A stretch of DNA of 64,000 bases from assembly GCA_037903475.1 (NCBI GenBank), contig JBAJFG010000400.1:310001-374000 (forward strand), in the 5' to 3' direction. The DNA comes from Ancylostoma caninum. Its lineage: Eukaryota; Nematoda; Chromadorea; Rhabditida; Ancylostomatidae. The notes below the pieces were generated by a model. That model was given only the letters and a program-made list of their open reading frames with translations, did no database searches and was not told where the DNA came from. Of this stretch, positions 1-11,864 are shown one piece after another; the stretch's first letter is position 1; the number at the start of each line of letters is the position of its first letter. The translations under genes and the position numbers were made by a program.

Positions 1-356
1 GTCGATAAGAAACCATGAGTAAGTAAGAGGAAAGCAGGTTTTTGTGAGCCTGCCAAGTGTATTTATCTGGGGAAATGATAACAGTATTCAACCATTGTAC
101 CCAGTGTCGTCCTTAAAATACTTGACAATCATAGTTTTAGTCTGAGTAGCCTCACACTTGACTCCCTGTCATTTCTTCCGTAGCGACCTAGCGAGAAGTT
201 GAGCAAAGCATAATGCAATCCTCAAGAATTTCACTCAAATAAACCTCGATGGCTGAAAATTTGGAAGTGTGATCGCCCTTTAGAATATGTGTCAAACTTG
301 CTAGTTCTGGGTTTGAGCAAAAACGCATCATCAGTAAGTCTGGCACTGATTTCGCT

Positions 357-440
357 TCAAAGGCAACACCCGTCGAAGTCCCCGGGTCCGAGTTAAAGTG
401 CTGGTAGTGACGCACACTACCTGCGCATCATAATTGTTGA
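357..440 (+). repeat. Terminal fragment of the AAGGCAGCAC repeat family
   Basis: The segment reads AAAGGCAACACCCGTCGAA and continues through a GAGTTAAAGT core into TGACGCACACTA. The reverse complement of 61430-61509 has the same order of words, so these are two diverged copies of one family end. No matching opposite terminus is visible nearby, so it is a fragment. Confidence 0.55.
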
Positions 441-1989
441 ATGAACACAAAAAATCATGATTTACCTGCAGGCCCCAGCTGGGCTTCGTAAAAGGGTCGA
501 AAAGCAAAAGGGGCTTCGTACGGGTTTGGGGCCGAGCCCCAGAAAAACTTTGAGGTGTTCGTTGGTCCAAAGAAAAGAAACGCGTTGATAGAGGCGATGA
601 AAGACGAAGAAGGCTCGCAAAAGAACTGCTCGTAGTTTTAGCAGAGCAATTGCGGCGATCGATGTTGAAAAGTTCGATTGGAGCAGATCATGTACAGGTT
701 CCCATAATCCGGAGGACTTGAACGACTCCTGCGCCGCGGAATCTGCATGGATTGAGCTGGAATCTTCAGTGAGATAAGAACTAAGGGAACACTAGAAAAT
801 TTTGGAAGAGACAATCTAAACTTATGTGAACTAGAAAAGTATACGCTCACATTCTGAGTCTGAGTGATTGCAAGGCTCTCCCGTTAACTCGAGGCTTAAC
901 CGATTGACGCCAAATTTGGGGTGAAGAAGCGTCATAGCACTCAAAATAAATGTATGCTATCAGATCACAAACTTATGTGAATCAAGGAATTGTATGCTCA
1001 GTAAAGGGGTCAGCCTGTTTTAGACAGGCTGGCATAGAAACTGAGCCTGTCGGGGGCATAATTTCCCTATTCAAACACATAAGTTTCCAACCTCCTACCA
1101 TGCCCCCTATACTTGTAGGTATGTGCTATCATACGCCTCACACACTATCACTTATCATCTCCTATCTTGTGAGTATTTGCGCTTCTCCGCTCGCTCCAAG
1201 GCACTATCGCAAGCCGTTTAGCCGCGCTCCAAAGTGGAACGCCGACCCAATCGAGCCTGCGCGGGAACTGAAATCATTTGAAAGCCCCTTTGAAAGCCTC
1301 GGTCCTTTTTTTTTCTACGAAGGCTACCGTCATTAGTTTGGTCTCTACTTTTTTCCAGAGTTTTTATTCCTTTATTCTCGATTAGTTTGTTGTTCTGTTC
1401 GGCTTTTGGAGACCAATGCCGACCTTATCGTTTCCTGATTCCCTCAGTATAATTTCTGCCGCAGTGTGGAATGGTCCATTCATTGATTGCTCTTGGTAAA
1501 GAATTATAGTTATGTTTTGTCGGTTTACACTGATTATTGCAGTTATGTTTTGTGGTTTCACAATGGGTTATCGTACTTTAATTTCTACTAATTGCTTTAA
1601 TTTCAATCACGGAGAATGCTTGTAGAATTGTTATCATTGGATGCGGTCATTCCCTTCTATCTATTGTTATTTTCAGGGGGGGGCTTCGTAAAATCTGCAT
1701 TTTTCAAAGGGGGCTTCGTTTTGGCTACGACCCTAATACAGGCTCGTGCCGGGGCCTGCTTACCTGCAAGGAAATCCGGGTCGCAATTGCGAACCCAGCT
1801 CCAGTGCACGTGATTTCGAAGCGACGACGCGCCAGCCAACAGCGGCCCCTCACATTCGAAAGCACGTTTGGCCGCCCTGCGTAACGAGACTCACTGGTGT
1901 CGTAGAGCGCGAAAAGACACGCGGAAGGACGCATCTCTATTTCAAGGATTTCTCGCATGTTTTTAATTCTGGGTCTCTCAAGACCTCGA
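441..1989. other. No gene recognised; GGCTTCGTA-rich segments
   Basis: A + strand reading frame of 128 codons (950-1336) has no recognised domain and no convincing splice context. Two places carry the same unusual wording, GGGCTTCGTAAAA followed by GGGGCTTCGT (481-525 and 1680-1725), which suggests two pieces of one unknown dispersed repeat. Nothing else is identifiable. Confidence 0.4.
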
Positions 1990-2039
1990 AATCAAGCAAA
2001 ATCTCAAACACGAAGACTTGAGCTGGTGCTGCCTTTAAA
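1990..2039 (-). repeat. Solo terminus of the AAGGCAGCAC repeat family
   Basis: The stretch ends in GGTGCTGCCTTTAAAA. On the minus strand it begins TTTAAAGGCAGCACCAGC, the terminal word shared with the elements at 14878-15304 and 21296-21461. A TTAA follows GTGCTGCCT directly, as in the complete copy. The other end of the element is not found upstream. Confidence 0.5.
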
Positions 2040-2989
2040 ATAACAAATAAATAGAAAAAAACTGTTAAATAGAAACATAATGAAAATAATCACATTAACT
2101 GGATAAAACAAAATAATCACAGTAACTGGATGAAACACTTCAGCTAATGGATTAACCGTTATCCTTCACGCGGTAGTCAATTACCTCATGAGGGACAACT
2201 TCAAACTTTTTCACCAATGTTCATGCTGGTTCATGTGGTATGTGCAACATACCGGAAATCAATCTTTTGGGTGTTTCTATTCTGAGCGGTTTCTTTGCAT
2301 CGTAACTAAGGAAAAGTGAGGTAATGTGGCAGAAATGCTGACATTGGTTTACTGCTGAAACAAACTAAAGTTTGCTATCCGTATGCTTTGATCATTGATC
2401 TGAAAACACACGTCGGTGGGTTAAATATGGGTGAAATCTATTACAAAATGTCCAGTTCTCGCTAAAATACTGCCCATGAAAGCTATTCTGTGTTCTCTTG
2501 CAGATGTTGCAAAATTCCAGGCTTTGACCTTTGTGGACAATTATTTTGCCTAGAGGAAACTAGTTGGCAAAATGATACAATATCATTCCATTTCTATTAC
2601 ATGTGAGTGTCTACAACATCCATAAAAATATGAGCTTCGAAGCTTTACTCTAAAAGAAGTTATGAGAAAAATGGAAGTACTGCACCTCAAACAAGCAAGC
2701 ATGTTTATAGCCTTTATGCTTGTATTCACAACAAAACGGCAATGAAACTCAAGTAATATCAGGACGCTGTATGGAATAGTGTACCGATTTTCTATAGAAG
2801 GAAACGACGAGCCTCAGTGTCTTGATTCAAGCGATTTTTGACGAAGTACCGACCCTTACACGGAATCTTCGACGAATTTTTTAGGTTTTTTGCTGGGTCC
2901 ATAATTGGTTACGTCACTAAAAAAATGGCCGTTACGCGTTAATGCATTGCGTTAATAACTCGCAGCCCTAGTATCGAGGATCCCACTCG
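2040..2989. other. AT-rich spacer, nothing recognised
   Basis: The sequence is AT-rich with a short direct repeat (an AAAATAATCACA-TAACTGGAT motif at about 2088-2130). No reading frame, RNA gene or transposon terminus could be supported. Confidence 0.4.
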
Positions 2990-3400
2990 GTAGCAGTATC
3001 GGTAACCCATGAATATTCTCTGCCGCATAATACTTCGAATTTGCACAAATCCTTGACTGATGATTTTCCCTTTTGTGATCGTCAAGAATGTTTCCAAATG
3101 TCTGTCGTCAAACCAATTGATACTGATTGAACATCCTTTTCCGTATTTATCGTTCTTTTAGTTGTTCGTTTGAACCACGTTGTAAAGAAGTTTGAGAAAA
3201 TGTCTGCCCAGCCCACTTCATGTGTAGAGCACTTAAATATGTATTAGTATACTACTATATAGGACTTTGTTAATTATGACTGCTCCACAAAAATATAGCC
3301 CTAGAAAGAGCGTGCTCACCCGGTTGAGCACGCGGTCCCACACATCACACCATGCGTGTCATCCGGTTGAGCACATTGTCGCGAATTGTTAAGTGTGTAG
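2990..3400 (+). repeat. Dispersed repeat, copy 1 (second copy at 58545-59070)
   Basis: The words TTTTGTGATCGTCAA, GTTTCCAAATG and TGCCGCATAATAC..CGAAT occur in the same order here and at 58665-58760. The distal part GCTCACCCGGTTGAGCACGCG, CATCACACCATGCGTG and GAGCACATTGTCGCGAA recurs at 58985-59066. The left inverted terminus seen in the second copy is not obvious here, so this copy looks truncated. It is non-coding. Confidence 0.65.
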
Positions 3401-4296
3401 GCATTTATTTTATGCAATGGACACCACGACAGCAATCCAAATGCAGCAGACGCGACTTCGATGCGACTCAGGGTCTCCATCGGTGACGCAACTTCCTTCT
3501 ATTGCTCTGCTGATGCGACATATTTGAAGTTCTGCACTTGCTCTATGTAGCTCCAACTCACCTAGAAGCGCAGTCAGTGGAGGTAGATCCGTTTTGTGGG
3601 CTTGTGAATCTTTCCGTTTTGATCTTCACTCAGGTTGTGAAGTCGCGCTGATGCTCATCCGCATACATTAAACTAGTGGCCCCGTAAGCCACCTTATTGT
3701 GCTACTTTCCGTAGTGTAACAGTATTGACCCGGTGTGGTTTTTCGTGCGCTCCAACAGGTTGTGTGAGATTCACGTCCTCAACTCGAGCTACACTATCTC
3801 ACAACTGTATATGTACATATATCTACATATAACATTATTCAGTCGAAAAAGAGCACGTAGCGTAGCGAATGAGAGAAGATAACTCACAGAATCCGTGAAT
3901 CAATTTGTTTTGTTGTTTCTATCTCTGTCTTTCGCGAGCAGCGACCATACCAAGGACTGCGTGAAATATAGAACACAACTGCTTTTGTATTGTACAAACC
4001 ACTCGGTCAATAACTCAGTAAGCCAATCATACAAACGCACCCTCAGCATTACCACTGTATGTGACTATCCCATCCTTCTAGTTCAAACCAAACTTATTCT
4101 AAAAACTTTATACTTTCCCAAAGTTTTGAACAAAAACTGAAAACAAATTATTGTGAGAAGAGAATAAGCATCACGACCGCCTATTTCCACCAATCTTCTT
4201 TGTCACTCACCGATATTCACCGACACGACGTGGCTCATTTATACTAAACCAAAAAAGTTCCAAGTGATGATTAAGAAAGTGATCAATACTCAAATC
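3401..4296. other. Spacer without recognised gene
   Basis: The longest reading frame is 81 codons (3895-4140, +). It starts with a hydrophobic stretch (FVLLFLSLSFASS) that could pass for a signal peptide, but the rest is low complexity and no exon-like splice sites support it. I do not call a gene. Confidence 0.35.
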
Positions 4297-5275
4297 CACG
4301 TGGCCTAGGGAAGGGAGATGATCAACAGGGTTGATGGGATAAATGAGTAGGAGCATAAGTTATTGGTTATTTTTCGCTTAAGCTCAGGAAACGAAGATGC
4401 TTCATGAGATTGGTGGGATACTTGGGGAGGTGATCCACGGTGTTGGCGGAATACATGGGATGGGTGCGTAAATTATTGTTAAGGCTTTTGCCTGAGCTTC
4501 TGGAACGGAATGTAATCCACGGGTTGGGGGGATACATGAGGTGGGTGCGCAAGTTATTTTCTAGACTTTTGCCTGAGTTTCTAGTAAGGGAGGTTGTCCA
4601 CAGGGTTGACGAGATACATGAGTGGGTGCGTAAGTTATTTTGTAGACTTTTGCCTGAGTTTCTAGTAGTGGAGGTGGTCCACGGGGTTGGCGAGAAACAT
4701 TGGGTGGGTGCGCAAGTTACTGTCCAGGTTTTTGCCTAAGCTTCTGGAAAGGGGGGTAATCTACGGGGTTGCCGAGATACATGAGGTGGGTGCGCAAGTT
4801 ATTTTCTAGACTTTTCCCTGAGTTTCTTGGAAGGGAGGCAATCCACGGGGTTGGCGGGATACATGGGTGGGTGCGTAAGTTGTTTTCTAGACTTTTGCCT
4901 GAGTTTCTTCTTGTTGGGTGGGTGCGCAATTTATTGTAGGCTTTTGTTTGAGTTTCTGGAAAGGGGGTAATCCACGGGTTGGAGGGATACATGAGGTGGG
5001 TGCGCAAGTTATTTTCTAGACTTTTTCCTGAGTTTCTTGGAAGGGAGGCAATCCACGGGGTTGGCGGGATACATGAGGTGGGTGCGTAAATTATTGTCTA
5101 GGCTTTTGTTGAGTTTCTTGGAAGGGAGGCAATCCACGGGGTTGGCGGGATACATGGGGTGGGTGCGCAATTATTGTCCAGGCTTTTGTTTGAGTTTCTA
5201 GTAAGGGAGGTGGTCCACGGGGTTGATGAGACACATTAGGTGGGTGCGCAAGTTATTGTCTAGGCTTTTGCGCGA
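4297..5275. repeat. 81-bp minisatellite, about 12 units
   Basis: The anchor word GGGTGCG occurs at 4462, 4543, 4624, 4706, 4788, 4869, 4920, 4998, 5080, 5161 and 5242, so the period is 81-82 bases with one truncated unit of about 51. A typical unit runs GGGTGCGCAAGTTATT, CTAGACTTTTGCCTGAG, GGAAGGGAGG, TCCACGGGGTTGG, GATACATGAGGT. Because 81 is 27 codons, both strands show repetitive open frames (for example 4440-4739 +); these are by-products of the period, not evidence of a gene. Confidence 0.93.
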
Positions 5276-5539
5276 GATAGTAACCCCGTGAGTTCCTTGG
5301 CTCAAAGTTTCACCGCATTCTATCAGTGTTGGTATTAGAGTTCGAGTAGAGTGTCTGCAAACAAACCTAATTAAGCACTTCATTCAGTCTCAACACCTGT
5401 CTGAATAGAACTAATCCTTAGATTTTGAGAAACTCAAACTAAACAGTGGCAAACAGCTTGTCGAGGAGTCACAAAATGCCAAAATTGACTGATTGAAATT
5501 TTTGAAGACCACGACCTTCTTTTTGTTGACGACCAATGA
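5276..5539. other. Short spacer between two minisatellite arrays
   Basis: Unique-looking sequence separates the 81-bp array from the 80/65-bp array. No gene or element terminus is visible. Confidence 0.4.
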
Positions 5540-7425
5540 ACACGTGTTGCCTTTTGCCTGAAGCCAACGCCGCTTTACCACTGAGCCAGCCAGCCGGACT
5601 CACGGGAAAATCCCGGCCAACAGACCTCGCCAATTCACTACTGGCCCAGTTGAACTCAAGAAAAAATTCCGACCAATGGACCAGTGCGCCCCTTTACCTA
5701 AAACCAGCGCTACTTTACCACTAGCCCAGTCAAACCCAAGGGAAAATACCGCGCAGTGGACAAGTGTGCCCCTTTACCTGAGACCGGCGCGGCACGTGTG
5801 CCCCTTCACCTGACACCGGCGCGACACGTGTGCCCCTTTACCTGGGACGGGCGCAACTTTGCTGCTGACAGCGTCGCAGTCAAAGAAAAATCCTGACCAA
5901 CGGACCCGTGTGCCCCTTTACCTGAGACCGGCGCCTGTTTACCATTGGCCCAGTCGAACTCAAGGGAAAATCCTGACCAACGAACCCTTGTGCCCCTTTA
6001 CCTGAGACCGGCGCCTGTTTACCATTGGCCCAGTCGAACTCAAGGGAAAATCCTGACCAACGGACCCTTGTGCCCCTTTACCTGAGGTCGGCGCCTTTTT
6101 ATCATTGGTCCAGTCGAACCCAAGGGAAAGTGGTGACCAACGACCCATGTGCCCCTTTACCAGAGTCCAGCACCTGTTTACCACTGACGGGAAAATTCTG
6201 GCCAACGACCCATGTGCCCGTTTACCAGAGACCAGCACCTGTTTACCACTGGCCGGAAAATTCTGACCAACGGACCCGTGCTCCTTTACCTGAGACCAGC
6301 AACTGTTTAACACTGACGGGAAAATTCTGGCCAACGACCCATGTGCCCCTTTACCAGAGACGAGCACCTGTTTACCACTGGCGGGAAAATCCTGACCAAC
6401 GGACCCGTGCTACTTTACCTGAGACCAGCAACTGTTTACCACTGGCCCAGTGGAACCCAAGGCAAACTCCTGACCAACGGACCCGTGTGTCCCTTTACCT
6501 GAGACCGGCGCCTGTTTACCACTGGCGGGAAAATTCTGACCAACGGACCCGTGCTCCTTTACCTGAGACCAGCAACTGTTTACCACTGGCCCAGTGGAAC
6601 CCAAGACAAACTCCTGACCAACGGATCCATCTGCCCCTTTACCTGAGACCGGCGCCTGTTTACCATTGGCCCAGTCGAACTCAAGGGAAAATCCTGACCA
6701 ACGAACCCTTGTGCCCCTTTACCTGAGACCGGCGCGGCACGTGTGCCCCTTCACCTGACACCGGCGCGACACGTGTGCCCCTTTACCTGGGACGGGCGCA
6801 ACTTTGCTGCTGACAGCGTCGCAGTCAAAGAAAAATCCTGACCAACGGACCCGTGCTACTTTACCTGAGACCAGCAACTGTTTACCACTGGCCCAGTGGA
6901 ACCCAAGGCAAACTCCTGACCAACGGACCCGTGTGTCCCTTTACCTGAGACCGGCGCCTGTTTACCACTGGCGGGAAAATTCTGACCAACGGACCCGTGC
7001 TCCTTTACCTGAGACCAGCAACTGTTTACCACTGGCCCAGTCGAACCCAAGGGAAGTACTGACCAAATACTCGTGTGCCCCTTTACCAGAGTCCAGCACC
7101 TGTTTACCACTGGCGGGAAAATTCTGACCAACAGACACATGTGTCCTTTTACCAGAGACGAGCACCTGTTTACCACTGGCGGGAAAATTCTGACCAACAG
7201 ACACATGTGTCCTTTTACCAGAGACGAGCACCTGTTTACCACTGACGGGAAAATTCTGACCAACGACCCATGTGCCCCTTTACCAGAGACCAGCACCTGT
7301 TTACCACTGGCGGGAAAATCCCGACCAATGGACCCGTGTGCCTCTTTACCTGAGACCGGCGCATGTTTACCGCTGGCCCAGCCAAAATCAAGGAAAAACC
7401 CCAACCGATGGGAACAGCGCTATCA
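5540..7425. repeat. GC-rich minisatellite with mixed 80-bp and 65-bp units
   Basis: The unit runs TCCTGACCAACGGACCCGTG, TGCCCCTTTACCTGAGACC, GCGCCTGTTTACCACTGG, with or without a 15-base CCCAGTCGAACCCAA block. Anchor positions 5893, 5973, 6053, 6133 are 80 apart, and 6133, 6198, 6263 are 65 apart. Larger blocks are also duplicated: 5773-5893 equals 6723-6843, and about 6405-6590 equals about 6850-7035. The long open frames on both strands follow from the repetitive, stop-poor composition. Confidence 0.93.
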
Positions 7426-7659
7426 CTTCGTTCAAAACCATGTCAAGAAACAAAACCATGTGCTAGGATTTTGTTGTAACAATAATCGACATTACTAGGA
7501 TTATTGGGCTCCAAATCGGATTTGCAGGGAGCCCCTCACCCCTGAAAATGGCTTGCTGGATTAAAAAAATCTTATATCTGTTTGATTCTTTCAATCCAGT
7601 TGTTTAATTTCACCATTATTTTTTGAATTTTTATTACTAGACTGTGTACCCGGCTTTGC
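7426..7659. other. Short spacer before the 118-bp satellite
   Basis: AT-rich unique sequence. Near its end a short palindrome-like ACCCGGCTTTGCTCGGGT (7648-7665) abuts the satellite and may be the terminus of the element from which the array grew. Confidence 0.4.
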
Positions 7660-8890
7660 TCGGGTCCTGGCAAAAATAGAGAAAAATCAGTAAAACCGAT
7701 AAATCAATAGTGCTGTACAGAACGGTTGTCATATTCGTGTTCAGCGTACTGACATACCCCAGTAGACATGTCTTCGCCGCGCCCGGGGCAAAATTAGCGA
7801 AAAATCAATAAAATCGATAAATCGATAGTGCTGTGCAAAACGGTTGTCATATTCGTGTTCAGCGTATTGACACACCCATGTCTTCACCGTCCCTGAGGCA
7901 AAATTAGCGAAAATCAATAAAATCGATAAATGGATAGTGCTGTACAAATCGGTTGTCATATTCGTCTTCAGCGTATTGACATACCCCAGTAGCCATTTCT
8001 TCACCGTCACTGGGGCAAAACAAGCGAAAAATCAATAAAATCGATAAATCGATAGTGCCGTACGAAATGGTTGTCATATTCGTGTTCAGCATACTGACAT
8101 ACCCCAGTAGACATGTCTTCACCGTCATTGGGGCAAAACAAGCGAAAAATCAATAAAATCGATAAATCGATAGTGCCGTACGAAATGGTTGTCATATTCG
8201 TGTTCAGCATACTGACATACCCCAGTAGACATGTCTTCACCGTCACTGGGGCAAAACAAGCGAAAAATCAATAAAATCGATAAATCGATAGTGCCGTACG
8301 AAATGGTTGTCATATTCGTGTTCAGCATACTGACATACCCCAGTAGACATGTCTTCACCGTCACTGGGGCAAAACAAGCGAAAAATCAATAAAATCGATA
8401 AATCGATAGTGCCGTACGAAATGGTTGTCATATTCGTGTTCAGCATACTGACATACCCCAGTAGACATGTCTTCACCGTCACTGGGGCAAAACAAGCGAA
8501 AAATCAATAAAATCGATAAATCGATAGTGCCGTACGAAATGGTTGTCATATTCGTGTTCAGCATACTGACATACCCCAGTAGACATGTCTTCACCGTCAC
8601 TGGGGCAAAACAAGCGAAAAATCAATAAAATCGATAAATCGATAGTGCCGTACGAAATGGTTGTCATATTCGTGTTCAGCATACTGACATACCCCAGTAG
8701 ACATGTCTTCACCGTCACTGGGGCAAAACAAGCGAAAAATCAATAAAATCGATAAATCGATAGTGCCGTACGAAATGGTTGTCATATTCGTGTTCAGCAT
8801 ACTGACATGCCCCAGTAGACATGTCTTCGCCACGCCTGGGGCAAAAATAGCGAAAAATCAATAAAATCGATATAATCGATAAACTAATCG
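7660..8890. repeat. 118-bp satellite, about 11 tandem copies
   Basis: The core word AATCGATAAATCGATAG recurs near 7692, 7808, 7921, 8040, 8158, 8276, 8394, 8512, 8630, 8748 and 8866, so the period is 118 except in the first, diverged units. The central copies (about 8040-8800) are almost identical, with only single-base changes, which points to recent amplification or gene conversion. The units contain ATCGAT palindromes. The repeated 79-codon minus-strand frames spaced 118 bases apart are artefacts of the array. Confidence 0.95.
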
Positions 8891-9624
8891 ATAGTCCCAG
8901 GTGCAAAGTAGCCTAAAACCTACGCCGGCCCTTAGGGAGGTGTCACCCTATAACAAGGAAAATAAAGATCTAAGACGAAAAAAGCGGACAATGTGGAAAT
9001 TTAGGCCAGGGGCCCCTTTTTTAAAGTACTCATCACAACACTGCGTATCGACAATGCGCTTAGAGTCGACGCGCAGTAACAGACGCGTTCTCGGGAATAA
9101 GCGACCAAATCTTTTAATATAGTAGGATATTAGGTTGTAGCAAAATCGATGTCGGATTTTGACAATTGAATTTGAATTGTCATAACTCGGCTGAAACTGA
9201 AGATTTTTCCCGATTAAGTTGTCATTTGAATAAGCGCATCTTCGCCATCTCTTGGCCAAATTTTTGTTCCATTAGATTGGGAGCCAAACTTTTTCGAGTC
9301 GGCAAAATCTGCAGAAGCGTTTTGAGTTGAGGTGTACTCTTCCTCAGAAGGATGGATCTAAATACCTGAATTTGTGGTTATCTGTAGGAGAACAGTCCGC
9401 TAAGTGAGATATGTGAAAGTGAGTCTCCATTTCCGTTTGCATCTTCTTCCAGACCGTCTGGTGTGCGAAGTGGGGCCTTTGCTGTCGTAAAACACCGGGG
9501 CCGGTAGTAATCCCCCCTCAGGTCGTCACAACATGTTTTGAACCTGTCACGAGGCTGGCTCGAGATACACGCGAGAGCGGTGCGTCGCGAAGGTGTTGCG
9601 AATCTGTCACGTTGTTAGGAGGTT
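8891..9624. other. Spacer without recognised gene
   Basis: Minus-strand frame 8948-9259 (103 codons) has no recognisable domain. Nothing else is supported. Confidence 0.35.
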
Positions 9625-9665
9625 GTCAGGTTGTCGCGAAGTCATGATCTTCGCGACAATCTGAC
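9625..9665. repeat. Hairpin with 17-bp arms
   Basis: GTCAGGTTGTCGCGAAG, a 7-base loop TCATGAT, then CTTCGCGACAATCTGAC. The arms pair at 16 of 17 positions. Related words (CGCGAAGGTGTTGCG at 9587) lie just upstream, so this may be part of a decayed inverted-repeat element. Confidence 0.7.
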
Positions 9666-9860
9666 AGCGGAAGTGGAGAGATTGCCGGAGATAGTGCCAG
9701 AAATCGCGATACGCAGAGTGTCTCGAAGTTCATACTCTCGTGCACGACCGAGCTCGTAACGCCTCGTAAAGTAATTTTTGCGTGAATTTGGTTCTAACTG
9801 ATGCACGTGTTGCTAGAGCCTATATGGGCAAAAACTCGATGATGTGCCGGCTTTTTTTCA

Positions 9861-9916
9861 AGGGGATAGAACCCGTTCGGGTACGCCTGAGAGCAACCGA
9901 CACTACCACTATGCCA
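9861..9916 (-). pseudogene. tRNA-like remnant
   Basis: On the minus strand the sequence reads TGGCATAGTGGTAGTG (A-box-like) and, about 30 bases later, GGGTTCTATCCCC (B-box-like with T-arm complementarity). The acceptor stem does not close and the anticodon arm is poor. It is more likely a tRNA-derived repeat head or pseudogene than a working tRNA. Confidence 0.35.
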
Positions 9917-10113
9917 TCACGCACACATGTTCTCGCCTTCTCTTCTCTTAGGCATGGATAATGCAGCGAGTACCTGGAGCAAAACTTGCTGAATGTCCTT
10001 AACCCAAATTTTCACCAGTTTTGCTCACCATCGCCACCACCATCGCTCTGGATAACTGAGAAATTAGGAAAAGAAATGTTGTTCATGAGTGATCCTGTCA
10101 CCGCATGATCTCG

Positions 10114-10520
10114 CTAATCGGTGCCGCTGATCGATAGGCAGGTCTTCCCCCAAGCAACTACGAGGTGCACATAACTACTCCTGAACTGTTGCTTTCCAAA
10201 TTGGACGTTAACTCTATTTTTGAGAAAAGCTCCCATGATGGCTTCCACAACCGTTTTGAAGAGCAATGACGATATGACACAGCCTTGTCGTACTCCTATG
10301 AACCCGGAGAAGCTTTCCAACAGTCCTGATTCAGCTAGGAACTTGCTTGTAGAGTCGCCGTGGGTGTTTTGCTGTACGCGTAGTTTTCTTGACATTTCTT
10401 GATATTCGCACTGCCACCATGTGTTCCACAGAGCGGGGTGAGATACGCCATTAGCAGTAATTGCGATATCGATGAACGCTATTACAAGACGATCTTCTAC
10501 ATCATGAGCGCTTGTACATT
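10114..10520 (-). pseudogene. Non-LTR retrotransposon reverse transcriptase fragment
   Basis: One open frame on the minus strand can be read through AFIDIAITANGVSHPALWNTW, which resembles RT motif A and its downstream helix, and then SGFIGVRQGCVISSLLF, which matches the RT motif B region of RTE/CR1-type enzymes. After that the similarity decays. There is no endonuclease part and no YADD box, so it is a truncated, dead copy. The motif A aspartate (FID) is present. Confidence 0.7.
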
Positions 10521-11864
10521 ACACATTACTTATCAAGTGTGAAGAACTAGGTGAGTACCAGCGGTAGATACATCCACCACCTCCTCAGAAAAACACTGCT
10601 CAGGGTTTGGTGGCACGGGAAGAAACTGCTCACACAAAGCTACTAACCACATTCTCTGCTGTTGCCGTCAATCTTTAGTCGATAATGATCAGTCACATAT
10701 CACCTATGAAAATTGTTGACGGTAACAGAGGAGAAAAATAAATTTTTCAAAAGTTTTTGGTTTTATCCTGTGAGGAAGTTGCAACGTTTTCCTTCGTGAT
10801 CATGCTCATAGCTCTTGGGCTTGTTTTTTCTTTTGGTGGGGAGTTTGGGCTCATGTTTTTAGGTAACATTACAACACCTTTGTCTAGCAGAGCGTGATAC
10901 ACACAAGATGTTGATATTCCCAGGAACTTTTGCTTTTGATTTTGCTGTTGAAGCCTCCAGCCTTATTCCACTTTTAGAGTTCCTGGAATCTCTGTGCAGT
11001 TTTTTTTTGCTTATATTCGCTTCTAAGTGAAGGGTCTCATGGTAACAAGTCATGAAATCAAGCACTAGGTCGTGGTGTAAATTTCCGATGCCTCGAGATT
11101 TCAACGAAAAACCTCTATCTGTCGCAATTCAGACAACGACAGATACCAGTCGAAGCACAGTGCGTTTCATAATTATACGACTGCTTCCCCTAACTTTCCC
11201 ACACTCGACGTCCCACTAACTCTGAAACCTTTCCTCTGGTACCATGCATTATTATGATATACTGGTTTCATACCGTCTACAACGTCCGCTCTTCATAGGA
11301 TTCTGATGGTATCCACATCAGAGACGAGCAGATGCGTGGTTTTCCAGGACCCAGATAACGGTCCGGATCTTAGAGTGGTCAAAAGTTGTCACTGGATAAG
11401 GATACAGAGTAATGGATGACGGATGAGCATTTGGCACAGCGTACCAGAAACCATGATAAGCAGGAGGATCGGATCAAATTGTTTCCTTCTAGTCAAGAGC
11501 AAGTGGGTTGAACCAACTCCTCCTCATTTGTTTCAAGGATCTAAACCACTGATGAAGTTTGACGCAAGAGGAGCTACTTAACACAAAAGTTTTTTTCGTA
11601 AGTCACAGCTGTTTCTCCGAGATTAAGTGCAAGTTGAAGGAGATCGATTCTTGGTTTATCCAGACCGTTGTCCGACTCCAAAAGGCCGGATAAAGCCCGG
11701 AAAATGATAAAGCGCTGCATCAATAGGTGTACATACTTCCATAAGAGTATTCTCTGTCGAGGAGAATTTCTCAAAATTTACTATACATGGTAGATTTGGC
11801 AAACGTAGCGTGCGGTCAGTAAGAGCTTCACATAGTGGGCAGAAAATAATAAGGGCAGAATATT
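10521..11864. other. Spacer between RT fragments, no gene recognised
   Basis: Short frames at 10859-11104 and 11574-11774 (minus) have no recognisable domains. The region may contain diverged retrotransposon sequence, but I cannot show it. Confidence 0.35.

Noticed and set aside
4440..7498. Series of long open frames as genes encoding repeat proteins
   Set aside because: They follow the minisatellite periods, occur on both strands and in several frames, and lack start or splice context.
7660..8890. CRISPR-like array
   Set aside because: The 118-bp units are contiguous with no unique spacers, and the host is a eukaryote; this is a satellite.
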